Shown: one piece after another, positions 1-10,282 of the stretch
How positions within the stretch are numbered: position 1 is the stretch's first letter
Layout: the number at the start of each line of letters is the position of its first letter
Assembly (NCBI GenBank): GCA_031282625.1
Contig: JAITDI010000032.1
Span: forward strand, 1-64,000
Direction of reading: 5' to 3'
Origin: Candidatus Endomicrobiellum meruensis
GTDB taxonomy: Bacteria > Elusimicrobiota > Endomicrobiia > Endomicrobiales > Endomicrobiaceae
Length of the DNA: 64,000 bases
Position numbers and translations under genes: made by a program
The notes under the pieces: generated by a model
The model's input: the letters and a program-made list of their open reading frames with translations, nothing else
Told to the model about the DNA's origin: nothing
Database searches by the model: none

Positions 1-105
1 CACCTTCGTTATCCCGGCTGTCAATGTCGTTTTGCCGTGATCCACGTGCCCTATTGTCCCTATGTTTACATGTGGCTTGCTTCTGTCAAATTTCTCTTTT
101 CCCAT
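1..105 (-). CDS. tuf: Elongation factor Tu, N-terminal part (gene runs off the left edge)
   Basis: Reverse complement reads [35 protein letters not shown], with the EF-Tu P-loop region [10 protein letters not shown]. Confidence 0.95.
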   Translation of the reverse strand, partial: MGKEKFDRSKPHVNIGTIGHVDHGKTTLTAGITKV

Positions 106-152
106 TTTTTTATCTTCCCCCAATTTTTATTGTGGTAGTAATTTTATATATA

Positions 153-224
153 AGCCGAGGGCGGGAATTGAACCCGCGACCACCTCCTTACCAAGGAGGT
201 GCTCTACCACTGAGCCACCCCGGC
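153..224 (-). tRNA. tRNA-Thr (anticodon GGT)
   Basis: Cloverleaf read by eye: GCCGGGG acceptor, CCTCC-TTGGTAA-GGAGG anticodon arm, GGTTCAATTCC T arm; no encoded CCA. Confidence 0.93.
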
Positions 225-249
225 ATCCCCGTTTTTGAAACACTAAAAA

Positions 250-320
250 AGCGGGAGACGGGAATCGAACCCGCGTGGCCAGCTTGGAAGGCTGGAGCAC
301 TACCATTGTGCTACTCCCGC
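250..320 (-). tRNA. tRNA-Gly (anticodon TCC)
   Basis: GCGGGAG acceptor, anticodon loop TTCCAAG, GGTTCGATTCC T arm; no encoded CCA. Confidence 0.93.
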
Positions 321-341
321 AAATTGTAATTTTGAATTACA

Positions 342-424
342 TGGGGGCGGATGGATTTGAACCACCGAAGGGCAAGCCCGCCAGATTTACAGTCTGGTGC
401 ATTAGACCACTCTGCCACACCCCC
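342..424 (-). tRNA. tRNA-Tyr (anticodon GTA), class II with long variable arm
   Basis: GGGGGTG acceptor, CCAGA-CTGTAAA-TCTGG anticodon arm, long variable arm, GGTTCAAATCC T arm. Confidence 0.93.
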
Positions 425-502
425 GCCCAATATCAAAAGAACAACCGCCGAGCACTCAAGTACGATGAATCTGAGAATTATAACACAAACCCGACTATAT
501 TG

Positions 503-1114
503 TCAAATTAAGTACTTAAAAAACAAAACTCCAGATATTAATATAATGAAAAATATCAAAGAAAGAATATTGAAATATTTTTCTATAACATTTTGTATTT
601 TTTTTCCAAAAATTCTAATAGCTGCGGCAACGATAAAAAACCTACCGCCTCGCCCTAGTATAGAAGCGATTATTAAAACTGGCAAAGATACTCCAAATAT
701 TCCAGCACTTACGGTTAAAGCTTTGTAAGGTATAGGAGTAAAAGCTCCAGCGAAAATACTCAAAAAAGCATAGTTGGAATACTTTTCGCCGACAACGGAC
801 ATTGCATGATGCAAATCATAAAAATTTATTATGGCAAGTCCTATAGTATCATAAAAAATTCTGCCTATATAATATCCTACTAAGGCTCCACAAACTGAGC
901 CTATAGTGCAAATTAAAGCTTTTTTGTACCAATTTTTTGGTTCAAAAACAACCATTGGAATTAACAAAACATCCGGAGGTATAGGAAAAACAAAGCTTTC
1001 CAAAAAAGCAATGCCAAATAAAGCGTAATTTGAATTTTTTGTTTTAGACCAATGCAGGGTCCAATCATATAGTCTGCGTATAAGCTTAAAAGACATATCT
1101 ATTATTTTTTTCAT
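503..1114 (-). CDS. YqaA/DedA-like VTT-domain membrane protein
   Basis: 203 aa, multiple TM segments, FPIPPDVLLIP and GYYIGR motifs typical of SNARE-associated/VTT proteins. Confidence 0.8.
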   Translation of the reverse strand: MKKIIDMSFKLIRRLYDWTLHWSKTKNSNYALFGIAFLESFVFPIPPDVLLIPMVVFEPKNWYKKALICTIGSVCGALVGYYIGRIFYDTIGLAIINFYDLHHAMSVVGEKYSNYAFLSIFAGAFTPIPYKALTVSAGIFGVSLPVLIIASILGRGGRFFIVAAAIRIFGKKIQNVIEKYFNILSLIFFIILISGVLFFKYLI

Positions 1115-1177
1115 TGGCGGATTATATCATATTTATTCTTTATTATGTATAATTTTTAGGTTTTAAAGGAGAATTTA

Positions 1178-1894
1178 ATGCCTCATTTTTATGTAAATCC
1201 TGAGAATATAAATGGACAATCTTTTTTTATAAGTGGCGAACAAGCTCATTACATTATCAATGTGCGCCGTTTTAATCCTAACGACGAAATAATGATTTTT
1301 GATGGTTTGGGAAATTCTTATAAAGCTCAAATTACCTCTCTAAACAAAAATGAAATTTTCGGCAAAATTATATCTTCCTCATATAAAATACCCGTCTTTA
1401 AAGTGCACCTTTATACTGCAATACCTAAAGGCAGCAGATTTGAATGGTTGATAGAAAAATGCGCTGAAATAGGAGTGTTTGAAATTACGCCAATCAATAC
1501 AAAAAGAACCGTAAACACAGGATTCTCTAAAAATAAGTCTGAACGATATGAAAAAATTTCTATCGCGGCAAGCTCGCAATGCGGAAGAAGCGACATTATG
1601 AGAATAAACTACCCTTTAGACTTTAAAAACGCCTGCAAAAACACAGCTGCAAATAAAAGTTTAATAAATATTTTGCCGTGGGAAAGCGAAAGACGGTCTT
1701 TATTAGGCGAAATACTTGCAAGCTCATCTTACAATGGCGCAAATATTTTTATTGGACCCGAAGGCGGTTTTGAGAATGAAGAAATAGAATTTGCAAAATC
1801 TATGGGAGTGCATACAACAACTCTCGGTGAAAATATTTTAAGAGTTGAAACAGCCGCTATAGTTGCAAGTGTTTTAATTTTAAACAGGATTTAA
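1178..1894 (+). CDS. rsmE: 16S rRNA (uracil(1498)-N(3))-methyltransferase
   Basis: SPOUT-family motifs IGPEGGFENEE and LGENILRVETA. Confidence 0.93.
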   Translation: MPHFYVNPENINGQSFFISGEQAHYIINVRRFNPNDEIMIFDGLGNSYKAQITSLNKNEIFGKIISSSYKIPVFKVHLYTAIPKGSRFEWLIEKCAEIGVFEITPINTKRTVNTGFSKNKSERYEKISIAASSQCGRSDIMRINYPLDFKNACKNTAANKSLINILPWESERRSLLGEILASSSYNGANIFIGPEGGFENEEIEFAKSMGVHTTTLGENILRVETAAIVASVLILNRI

Positions 1895-1900
1895 TTATAA

Positions 1901-3070
1901 ATGAAAAAATACTTTATACATACTTTTGGTTGCAAAGTTAATCAATACGAATCGCAGCTTATCTCGGGAAATTTTAAAAAAAATAATTTTGAGCGGTCTT
2001 TAAAACCAGAAGACGCCGATGTAATTATTTTAAACTCTTGCACAGTAACAAAAGAAGCTGATAAAGAATGTCAATACATTATAAGAAAACTTTCAAAATT
2101 ATCTAACAATCCAAAGCTAATTCTCACGGGATGTCTTGTAAAAAATAAGAATGTTGACTTAAACAAAATATTTCCAAATATTGAAGTGATAACAGACAAA
2201 ACAATTCTTTTTAACGAGCCACAAAAACAAACTGTTTCAGGACATGACAAACATTCCAGAGCATTTTTAAAAATTCAAGATGGCTGTAATAGCTTCTGCA
2301 GCTATTGTATAGTTCCGTACGTAAGAAATGTTCTTTGGAGCAAGTCTGAAAATGAAGTTATTTCAGAAATTACAAATTTGATAAAAAATGGATACAGCGA
2401 AATAGTTCTAACAGGCATACACCTAGGCAAATATGAAGGAGGTTTATCTACCCTTGTTGAAAAAATAATTCATATAGACTTGGACTTTAGAATACGCATT
2501 GCATCAATAGATATGAATGAAATAGACGACAACCTTATTGAATTCATGAAAGTAAATCCTAATAAAATTTGTCGGCATTTGCATATTCCCCTGCAATCAG
2601 GCAGTGAAGAAATTCTAAAACAGATGAATAGAAAATATTCAAAATTTTATTTTGAAGAAAAAACTGTTGAAATTATCAAAAATTTACCCGATTTGGCTCT
2701 TACTACTGACATTATTACGGGATTTCCAGGCGAAACCGAAGAACATCATAAAGAAACCTGCGAATTTGTAAAAAAATTGCCATTTTCTGGTTTTCACATT
2801 TTCAGATATTCAGATAGAGAAGGAACAAAAGCGTTTCAGTTTAAAAACAAAGTTCCATCTGACGAGATAAAGAAAAGATCAAAAGATTTGTTTGAAATAG
2901 ATTTTATTAAAAGAAAAGTTTTTCTAACTAAGAATTTGGGTACAAAGAGAAAAGCTGTAAAAATAGGAACAAATAAACTTCTCACTGATAATTACATAGT
3001 TGTTGAAACAAACACTTCCAAAATTTCAGGTATTTTTGAAATCAAAATTACTGAAACCTCCAAAGTTTAA
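1901..3070 (+). CDS. mtaB: tRNA t6A37 methylthiotransferase MtaB-like radical SAM protein
   Basis: HTFGCKVNQYES start, radical SAM CNSFCSYC, HIPLQSGS and DIITGFPGET motifs. Confidence 0.92.
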   Translation: MKKYFIHTFGCKVNQYESQLISGNFKKNNFERSLKPEDADVIILNSCTVTKEADKECQYIIRKLSKLSNNPKLILTGCLVKNKNVDLNKIFPNIEVITDKTILFNEPQKQTVSGHDKHSRAFLKIQDGCNSFCSYCIVPYVRNVLWSKSENEVISEITNLIKNGYSEIVLTGIHLGKYEGGLSTLVEKIIHIDLDFRIRIASIDMNEIDDNLIEFMKVNPNKICRHLHIPLQSGSEEILKQMNRKYSKFYFEEKTVEIIKNLPDLALTTDIITGFPGETEEHHKETCEFVKKLPFSGFHIFRYSDREGTKAFQFKNKVPSDEIKKRSKDLFEIDFIKRKVFLTKNLGTKRKAVKIGTNKLLTDNYIVVETNTSKISGIFEIKITETSKV

Positions 3071-3235
3071 ATTTACAGACCTTTTTTAAAGAACATTAAA
3101 CGTCAGAGATTTTTTGACTTGCTCTTTCAGTAGTTCCATCTTTAGCCAAATGTGCTTCCGAATAAATTACGCCGAAAACCAAAACAATAAATTTGACTTT
3201 CGTCATCAAAAAGCATATAATGCTTCCGTTGTTTT

Positions 3236-3307
<72 letters not shown>

Positions 3308-3363
3308 CTCATAACTGATATACCCTGCCCAAATCTGCGAACTTTTTAATCTAACTTTTAATT

Positions 3364-5526
3364 ATGGCATATTTCTTTTCTTCAGTTTATGGAGTTTGCA
3401 CATCATTAATTCAGCTTTTATTATTTAGAGAAATCCTGCCTATATTTCAAGAGGTAGATATTTCCATAGGGATTTATGCATCTTGTTCTTTTTTGTTTTT
3501 TGCTGCTGGGGTTTACGCTTTTTATTTCATTAAGTTTTCAAAAAATCCAAAAAAATTAGTCTTGATAAATGTTTTGCTGTTTATATTTTTTTCATTTTTT
3601 TCTTTTGTATTCATACGCAATATAAGAAATTTCTTACACGTATCAATTGGTGGTGATATTTCCTTAAAATCAACAGTCTTGTTTATATTTACAGCCTTAT
3701 CTAGTATAACTTTCCTAGAAGGAATTTCACTTGGTTCTATAATTCAACTAATCAAAAATGAAGAGTCATATTCTCTTAAAAAAGTTGCCAAATATATCGG
3801 AGACGGTTCAATATTAGGCTGTCTATTATATTCTTTATTTCTATTTCAAATTTTAGGAATTAAAATACTTTTACTGGCATACTCCTTGTTAATATTAGGT
3901 TTATTAACATTAGTAAGAGATAAGAAGAACATCATTATTATATTACTCCCTTTTTCTTTGTTTTTCTCATTACTATTTTCGGATACCGCGGCAAAATTTG
4001 ATAGATATCTTCTCAATAGAAATTTTCCAGGTACGACAATAGAAGAATACAAGTATTCTTCTTATGGACAAGTTGTATTGCTGCAGAGAAATAACGAATA
4101 CTATCTTCTATCAAATAATATTTTGCTATTTTCTTCACCTGACAGTGAAATTTTACATTCTGAAGATTTCGGACATATCCCACTCTTACATCATGAAGAT
4201 CCTAAAAATATCTTAGTCATAGGCGGCGCAACAAAATATCTCCCAATGGTTTTTGAACATAAAATTGATAAGATTGATTATGTTGAAGCCGACAATTCTG
4301 TTATTGAACTCATAAAAAATAATCTTTCTCATTTGGGATATGTTTTCAATGATAAACATTTGAATATATACAATACAAATGCTGAAAATTTTATAAAACA
4401 AAGCAAATTAAAATATGATTTAATACTTATAGGGCTACCTGCTCCAATAACTTTATATTTAAACAGTTACTATACAAAAGAATTCTTTGCATTAGCTAAA
4501 AATTCTCTAACCAGCTCAGGATTTTTAGCATTGACACTGCCTGGAAAAAAAGTATTTTTGTCTTTTATTACTTCAGAACTTAACGCTTCTGTTTTTGAGG
4601 CTTTGAGGCAAAATTTTAATTTTGTAAGGGCTATCCCTGGAAAGCTAAATATTTTAATAGCATCTCAAGACAAAATGCCTTACAGATTGTATATAAAACA
4701 ACGTCTTTATAAAATAAAAGAGTCCACTATAGTTCTATCAAAACGCTATCTTGATGACAAAATGGATACTGAGAAAACAAATTGGCTTATAGATGAATTA
4801 GACAGAACAACTCAAGAAAAAAATCTTTTAAATACAAGAAATAACCCTCAAGCCTCAATGTTTGCTCTTTTGTACAAGCAGTCTGAGTTTTCGCCGTATT
4901 TGAGTATTTTCTTGGATAAAATTGCAAGATTTTCATATCTTATTGTGCTGTGCGTTGTAGGAATATTCTTTTTATCAAAATCTATTTACAAGATAACCTC
5001 TTTTACCTGCGGAGCAACAGCATCTTGGATTAATTTTACAGCTGTTTTCACCCTACAAAGTTATAATGGGCAAATATTAAGTAAAATTGGAATTATTTCA
5101 GCGATCTTTATGTTAGGCATTATTTTAGGGAATATTTTATCAAGCAATTTAAAGAAACATCTGCCCTTAAACAAAAAAAGCTTTTTTGCCGAACTTTCAT
5201 TTCTTTTGATTACAATAATATGGTTTTTCGTTTTAAAATTTGGAGGAGGCAATCCTATTCCTGTATATATTTTATTGCTCGCCACAGGCGTTAGTTCCGG
5301 TATTGAATTTTCGTATCTTATGAATATATCAGACCTTTATCACAATAAAATTGAAAACAAAGTAAAAATTTTTTTGTACGGAACATTAGGAGCATGGATT
5401 GCATCGCTCATTGGTGGAGGATTTTTAATTTTATCTTGGGGCATGGAAAATTCGATTTTATTTATAACAGCTCTAAAATTTTTAATATTCTGTCGTTGGG
5501 CAGATTTAACCAAAAGAGGGTTATAA
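3364..5526 (+). CDS. Membrane-embedded spermidine synthase-like protein (TM-methyltransferase-TM fusion)
   Basis: 720 aa; hydrophobic N- and C-terminal blocks around a SpeE-like core (ILVIGGATKYLPMVFEH, YDLILIGLPAP). Confidence 0.75.
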   Translation: MAYFFSSVYGVCTSLIQLLLFREILPIFQEVDISIGIYASCSFLFFAAGVYAFYFIKFSKNPKKLVLINVLLFIFFSFFSFVFIRNIRNFLHVSIGGDISLKSTVLFIFTALSSITFLEGISLGSIIQLIKNEESYSLKKVAKYIGDGSILGCLLYSLFLFQILGIKILLLAYSLLILGLLTLVRDKKNIIIILLPFSLFFSLLFSDTAAKFDRYLLNRNFPGTTIEEYKYSSYGQVVLLQRNNEYYLLSNNILLFSSPDSEILHSEDFGHIPLLHHEDPKNILVIGGATKYLPMVFEHKIDKIDYVEADNSVIELIKNNLSHLGYVFNDKHLNIYNTNAENFIKQSKLKYDLILIGLPAPITLYLNSYYTKEFFALAKNSLTSSGFLALTLPGKKVFLSFITSELNASVFEALRQNFNFVRAIPGKLNILIASQDKMPYRLYIKQRLYKIKESTIVLSKRYLDDKMDTEKTNWLIDELDRTTQEKNLLNTRNNPQASMFALLYKQSEFSPYLSIFLDKIARFSYLIVLCVVGIFFLSKSIYKITSFTCGATASWINFTAVFTLQSYNGQILSKIGIISAIFMLGIILGNILSSNLKKHLPLNKKSFFAELSFLLITIIWFFVLKFGGGNPIPVYILLLATGVSSGIEFSYLMNISDLYHNKIENKVKIFLYGTLGAWIASLIGGGFLILSWGMENSILFITALKFLIFCRWADLTKRGL

Positions 5527-5656
5527 AGTACTCTTACAGACTATTTTATTTTTATAAGTAATGAAAACTAAAAAACTTTTTAAAAACTGAATACAATATA
5601 TGGATGTGTTAAAATATCAGCTGGAGTAATGTAGAAAAAAATGTTATTATGACTTC

Positions 5657-6724
5657 ATGAAAAAAATAATAACTGTGCGTCTAAAAGAACACAAATACGA
5701 TATACTCATTTCTCAATCAATAAATGATTTTTTTTCAATTATAAAAAAACAAACAAAAACGTTCTTTATAATTACTGATACAAATATTGCAAAGCTGCAT
5801 TTAAAATATTTGGTAAATTTATTTAGGCAACACGGTTATAATGTAAAAACTGCCGTTATAAGTGTCGGTGAAGATGGTAAAAGCATAAGAGAACTTTCAT
5901 ACTTGTACGATAAAGCTCTTGAACTAGGAATTGATAGAAAAAGTTGTGCAATAGCTTTTGGCGGCGGAGCTGTCGGAGATACATCCGGATTTTTTGCCGC
6001 AACTTATATGAGAGGAATTGATTTTATTCAAATTCCGACAACACTTCTTGCTATGACAGATTCTTCAGTAGGCGGTAAGACTGCAATTAACATAACCAAT
6101 GGGAAAAATATAGCTGGAGTTTTTTATCAGCCTAAACTTGTATGGATAAACATTTCTTTTTTGGAATATCTTCCTGAAAGACAGATAAGAAATGGACTTG
6201 CAGAAGTTATAAAATATGCTTTTATTTTTGACTATAAATTTTATAACTATTTGACAAATTTGCTTGGAAAAGAAATTATATCATCAAAAGATTTTGCTTA
6301 TATGATTTATAAGAGTTGTTCCTATAAAGCAAAAGTTGTTGAAAAGGACGAAAAAGAAACAAATGGACTCAGGGCTGTATTAAACTTTGGTCACACTTAT
6401 GCACATACGCTTGAAACTGTAACTCATTATAAAAAATTTTTACATGGTGAAGCTGTGGCAATAGGAATGCTTTTTGCAGCACAGCTTTCTTTGAAGTTAA
6501 AGCTGTGCGGGCAAGAAACATACAACAAAGTGGAAAAACTACTGAATTTGGCAGCATTTAATTTAGATATAAAAAATAACCCAAAACAATTTCTAGCGCT
6601 TATGAAAAAGGACAAAAAATCTGTTAACGGCAATATCAATTTTGTTCTTATTAAAGATATAGGCAAAGCAGTTAACAAACAGGTAAACGATAATATTGTA
6701 TTTAATGTTTTAAGGAGCAAATAA
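5657..6724 (+). CDS. aroB: 3-dehydroquinate synthase
   Basis: GGGAVGDTSGFFAATYMRG, DSSVGGKTAIN, NFGHTYAH and LHGEAVAIGM motifs. Confidence 0.96.
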   Translation: MKKIITVRLKEHKYDILISQSINDFFSIIKKQTKTFFIITDTNIAKLHLKYLVNLFRQHGYNVKTAVISVGEDGKSIRELSYLYDKALELGIDRKSCAIAFGGGAVGDTSGFFAATYMRGIDFIQIPTTLLAMTDSSVGGKTAINITNGKNIAGVFYQPKLVWINISFLEYLPERQIRNGLAEVIKYAFIFDYKFYNYLTNLLGKEIISSKDFAYMIYKSCSYKAKVVEKDEKETNGLRAVLNFGHTYAHTLETVTHYKKFLHGEAVAIGMLFAAQLSLKLKLCGQETYNKVEKLLNLAAFNLDIKNNPKQFLALMKKDKKSVNGNINFVLIKDIGKAVNKQVNDNIVFNVLRSK

Positions 6725-7162
6725 ATGAAGAAAAAGAAAATACTTGTATTAAATGGTCCAAATATAAATATGCTCAGTAAAAGAGAAGCTGAAATATATG
6801 GAAATATTAATCTTTCTGAGATTGAGAAGCAAATTAGCGACCTTGCAAAAGAATTAAAAATTGAGGTTGAGCTTTTTCAGTCAAATCATGAAGGCAATAT
6901 TGTAGATAAAATTCAAAGCTGCTATAAAAAATTTTTTGGAATTATTATAAATCCTGCGGCTTTTACGCATACATCGGTTGCCATAAGAGACGCTTTGGTA
7001 GCAGTCTCAATTCCAACGATAGAAGTTCATATTTCAAATATTTATGCAAGAGAAAGTTTTAGGCATAAATCTTATATTGCCCCTGTAGTTTTGGGGCAGA
7101 TTTCAGGACTTGGAGCAGATGGGTATCTTTTTGCTTTAAGAACATTAGCGAATTTAGAGTAG
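6725..7162 (+). CDS. aroQ: 3-dehydroquinate dehydratase, type II
   Basis: [30 protein letters not shown] and [11 protein letters not shown] motifs; directly follows aroB. Confidence 0.96.
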   Translation: MKKKKILVLNGPNINMLSKREAEIYGNINLSEIEKQISDLAKELKIEVELFQSNHEGNIVDKIQSCYKKFFGIIINPAAFTHTSVAIRDALVAVSIPTIEVHISNIYARESFRHKSYIAPVVLGQISGLGADGYLFALRTLANLE

Positions 7163-7165
7163 CTT

Positions 7166-7204
7166 TTACCAAAGACTACGCCTTTTAGGCAGCAGTCTTG
7201 GTAA
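7166..7204. terminator. Bidirectional hairpin between convergent aroQ and gmhA
   Basis: ACCAAAGACT ... AGTCTTGGT inverted repeat with inner GCC/GGC, in the convergent intergenic space. Confidence 0.6.
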
Positions 7205-7221
7205 TCCTTATTTATTTTAGT

Positions 7222-7806
7222 TTAGTTAAAGACTTTCTCTTCAACAAGTTTAGCTATTATGTGTATCAAAAGTATATGACACTCTTGTGTCCTTGCTGTA
7301 ACTTTAGACGGCGCACAATAACACAAATCGCACATATTCTTCATTTTCCCACCGTCCGAATTTGTCATTCCTATTGTAAATACACCCAATTTTTTAGCAA
7401 ACTCCAAAGCATTTATAACATTTTTTGAATTGCCGCTTGTTGATATGGCTATAAAAATATCCCCTTCTTGAGCAAAAGCTTCCAACTGCCTGCTAAAAGA
7501 ATAGTCATAACCAAAGTCATTGCCTATTGCAGTCAAAGAAGATACGTTTTCATTTAAAGTAATAGATGCAAGAGCTGCTCTGTTTTTTTCAAAACGAACC
7601 ACCATTTCAGCAGAAAAATGCAAGGCGTCAGAAGCAGATCCACCGTTTCCGCATATAATAGTCTTTTTATTATTTTTGTAAGCTTCAATAATTTTGTTTA
7701 CAACTTTATAAATGTAATCAATTTGAGTGTCTTCAAGCATTTTTTTCTTTGCTTCAATGCTATCATTTATAAGGGTTTTAATTATTTCTTTACCATTGTT
7801 TTCCAT
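7222..7806 (-). CDS. gmhA: Phosphoheptose isomerase (SIS domain)
   Basis: CGNGGSASDALHFSAEMV, ISTSGNS and QECHILLIHIIAKLVEE motifs. Confidence 0.92.
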   Translation of the reverse strand: MENNGKEIIKTLINDSIEAKKKMLEDTQIDYIYKVVNKIIEAYKNNKKTIICGNGGSASDALHFSAEMVVRFEKNRAALASITLNENVSSLTAIGNDFGYDYSFSRQLEAFAQEGDIFIAISTSGNSKNVINALEFAKKLGVFTIGMTNSDGGKMKNMCDLCYCAPSKVTARTQECHILLIHIIAKLVEEKVFN

Positions 7807-7817
7807 TATTCCCCGCT

Positions 7818-9167
7818 TTATTTCCCAAATATATGTTTTGAAAGAAAGTCCGTGCTTACGCTTCCTTTGCGAAACTGTTCGCTGTTCATAATCTTAGCAT
7901 GCAGAGAAGATGTATTTTTAACATTTTCTATTTCTACTTCTCTCAAAGCTCTCTGCATTCTTGTAATAGATTCGTTTCTATCTGCTCCAAAAGATATAAC
8001 CTTTGCTATTAAACTATCATAAAATGGAGGGATTGTATATCCTGAATAAACATGCGTGTCAATTCTGATTCCCGGACCTCCAGGCAAATATAATTTACCT
8101 ATTTTGCCCGGTGACGGGATAAAATCTTTATCTGGATCTTCGGCATTTATTCTACACTCTATAGCATGACCTAATATCTTTACTTTTTCAGAAATAACAG
8201 AAAGTTTTTCTCCTGCGGCAAGCTTTATTTGTTCTTTTACAAGATCTATCCCTGTAACCATTTCGGTTATAGGATGCTCAACCTGAATTCTAGTATTCAT
8301 TTCCATGAAATAAAAATGCCCTTTCTTATCCACGAGAAATTCTACTGTACCTACGGTGACATATTTAACTGCGATGGCGGCGTTCCTCGCGGCTTTACCC
8401 ATTTTCTTTCTAAGAGATTCACTTATTAAAGGAGAAGGACTCTCTTCAACAAGTTTTTGATGTCTTCGTTGTATTGAGCAATCCCTCTCAGGCAAATAGG
8501 CAGTTTTGCCATATTTATCCCCAAGAATTTGAAATTCTATATGATGAGGCTCCTCAATATATTTTTCCATATATACGTCATGGTTACCGAATGCAGCTTT
8601 AGCTTCAGTCTGAGCCATTACAATGGCATTTTGAAGAGTTTCTTCGGAAGTTACTATTCTCATTCCTTTTCCACCGCCGCCTGCGGTAGCTTTAACTATT
8701 ACAGGATACCCTATCTTTTTTGCCATAGCAAAAATTTTAGGATCGTCAGCGCTTATAGGACCGTCGGAACCTGGAACTACAGGAACCCCTGATTTCTTCA
8801 TAAGCTCAATAGCAGCTATTTTATCTCCCATCTTTTCTATAGATTCTTTTGAAGGTCCTATAAATTTTAAACCGCAAGCTTCGCAAACTTCAGCAAAATA
8901 AGTATTTTCAGATAAAAACCCATACCCTGGGTGAATAGCGTCTGCTCCTGAAATTTCTGCAGCAGCTATAATGCTTGGTATGTTAAGATAACTATCCGAA
9001 GCACTTGCCTCGCCGACGCATACAGACTGATCGGCAAGTTTTACATGCATACTGTCTCTGTCAGCCTCTGAATGTATGGCAACCGTGTTAATCCCAAGTT
9101 CTCTGCACGCTCTTATTATTCTGCATGCTATTTCACCTCTATTTGCAATTAAAACCTTTTTAAACAT
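7818..9167 (-). CDS. accC: Acetyl-CoA carboxylase biotin carboxylase subunit
   Basis: Full-length biotin carboxylase: LIANRGEIACRIIRACRELGI, KATAGGGGKGMR, EMNTRIQVEHPITEMVTGIDLV. Confidence 0.96.
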   Translation of the reverse strand: MFKKVLIANRGEIACRIIRACRELGINTVAIHSEADRDSMHVKLADQSVCVGEASASDSYLNIPSIIAAAEISGADAIHPGYGFLSENTYFAEVCEACGLKFIGPSKESIEKMGDKIAAIELMKKSGVPVVPGSDGPISADDPKIFAMAKKIGYPVIVKATAGGGGKGMRIVTSEETLQNAIVMAQTEAKAAFGNHDVYMEKYIEEPHHIEFQILGDKYGKTAYLPERDCSIQRRHQKLVEESPSPLISESLRKKMGKAARNAAIAVKYVTVGTVEFLVDKKGHFYFMEMNTRIQVEHPITEMVTGIDLVKEQIKLAAGEKLSVISEKVKILGHAIECRINAEDPDKDFIPSPGKIGKLYLPGGPGIRIDTHVYSGYTIPPFYDSLIAKVISFGADRNESITRMQRALREVEIENVKNTSSLHAKIMNSEQFRKGSVSTDFLSKHIFGK

Positions 9168-9214
9168 CTTATCTCCCGTTTGTAAACAGCAATTGGATTG
9201 GAATGTTTGATAAA

Positions 9215-9643
9215 TTATTTGCTCGTATCAACTAAAAATAGTTCTTGACCATACTCAATAGCTTGACCGTTTGAAACAAGAACTTTTACTATTTTACCTT
9301 TGACTTTGGTTTTTACGTCTTTAATAATCTTCATTGCCTCTATTTGACCAATTTTTTGGTCAATTGCGATATTATCGCCTTCTTTTACAAAAAAAAGATT
9401 GTCGGTACCAGAAGCGCTCACAAAGGTACCTACCATTGTTGATTTGATTGGAACTATAGAATCTTTTTCTTCCGTTTTTTTGTTTTCAACAACAACTTCT
9501 TTGACAGATGGAATAGGCACTGCGACGGTGTCCACTTCAGATTTTTTAAAATACAAAAAATGGTCACCGTTGTGATATTCCATTTCTTCAATATCGGTAT
9601 GCTTGATTGATTTTAAAAACTCTTTTATTTCCTGCGGATTCAT
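9215..9643 (-). CDS. accB: Biotin carboxyl carrier protein of acetyl-CoA carboxylase
   Basis: C-terminal biotinyl motif IEAMKIIKD; start reassigned from 9667 to MNPQEIK, which has a GAGGT ribosome-binding site. Confidence 0.9.
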   Translation of the reverse strand: MNPQEIKEFLKSIKHTDIEEMEYHNGDHFLYFKKSEVDTVAVPIPSVKEVVVENKKTEEKDSIVPIKSTMVGTFVSASGTDNLFFVKEGDNIAIDQKIGQIEAMKIIKDVKTKVKGKIVKVLVSNGQAIEYGQELFLVDTSK

Positions 9644-9711
9644 TTTAACCTCATTATACCTCGTCAAAGCGAGGAGTATTAAGATTTTTTTGCTGACAAA
9701 TACAGATTTGA

Positions 9712-10269
9712 TTATACTCTCTCTACGTACTCTCCAGTTCTTGTATCCACTTTTATTTTATCGCCTTCTTTGATAAAGAGAGGAACACGAATATCCGCAC
9801 ATGTTTCAAGTTTTGCCATCTTTGTAAGGTTGGAAATTGAATCACCTTTGATTCCGGGTTCTGCTTCAGCTATTGTCATTTCTATTATTATTGGAAGATC
9901 TATGCCAATAAGTTCATTTTCAAGATATATAGCTTCAACTTCAAGATTTTCTTTAAGATAATTTACTTTATCTCCTAACAGTTCTGGAGAAACGCTTATC
10001 TGTTCGTACGTATTCATGTCCATAAAATTAAAGTTTACGCCTTCTTTGTACAAAAACTGTTTTTTTTGCCTTGTAACGCTTAAAGCTTCAAACTTCTCTC
10101 CTGACTTAAAAGTACGTTCAATAGTACCGCCTTTTTTAAGATGTCTTAGCTTAACGCGCATTACGGCTCCGCCTTTTCCTGGTTTGTGGTTTTGAAACCA
10201 AGTAATCTGGTAGGGGTCACCATCTACTAAAATATTAAGTCCATTTTTAAAATCCGATGTTGAAATCAT
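9712..10269 (-). CDS. efp: Elongation factor P
   Basis: KPGKGGAVMRVKLRHLKKG near the N terminus and a C-terminal DTRTGEYVERV. Confidence 0.95.
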   Translation of the reverse strand: MISTSDFKNGLNILVDGDPYQITWFQNHKPGKGGAVMRVKLRHLKKGGTIERTFKSGEKFEALSVTRQKKQFLYKEGVNFNFMDMNTYEQISVSPELLGDKVNYLKENLEVEAIYLENELIGIDLPIIIEMTIAEAEPGIKGDSISNLTKMAKLETCADIRVPLFIKEGDKIKVDTRTGEYVERV

Positions 10270-10282
10270 CTTTTCTCCCTAT

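Noticed and set aside
24-728. Plus-strand ORFs 24-329, 275-511 and 351-728
   Set aside because: They lie across three minus-strand tRNAs, tuf and the VTT gene; antisense artefacts.
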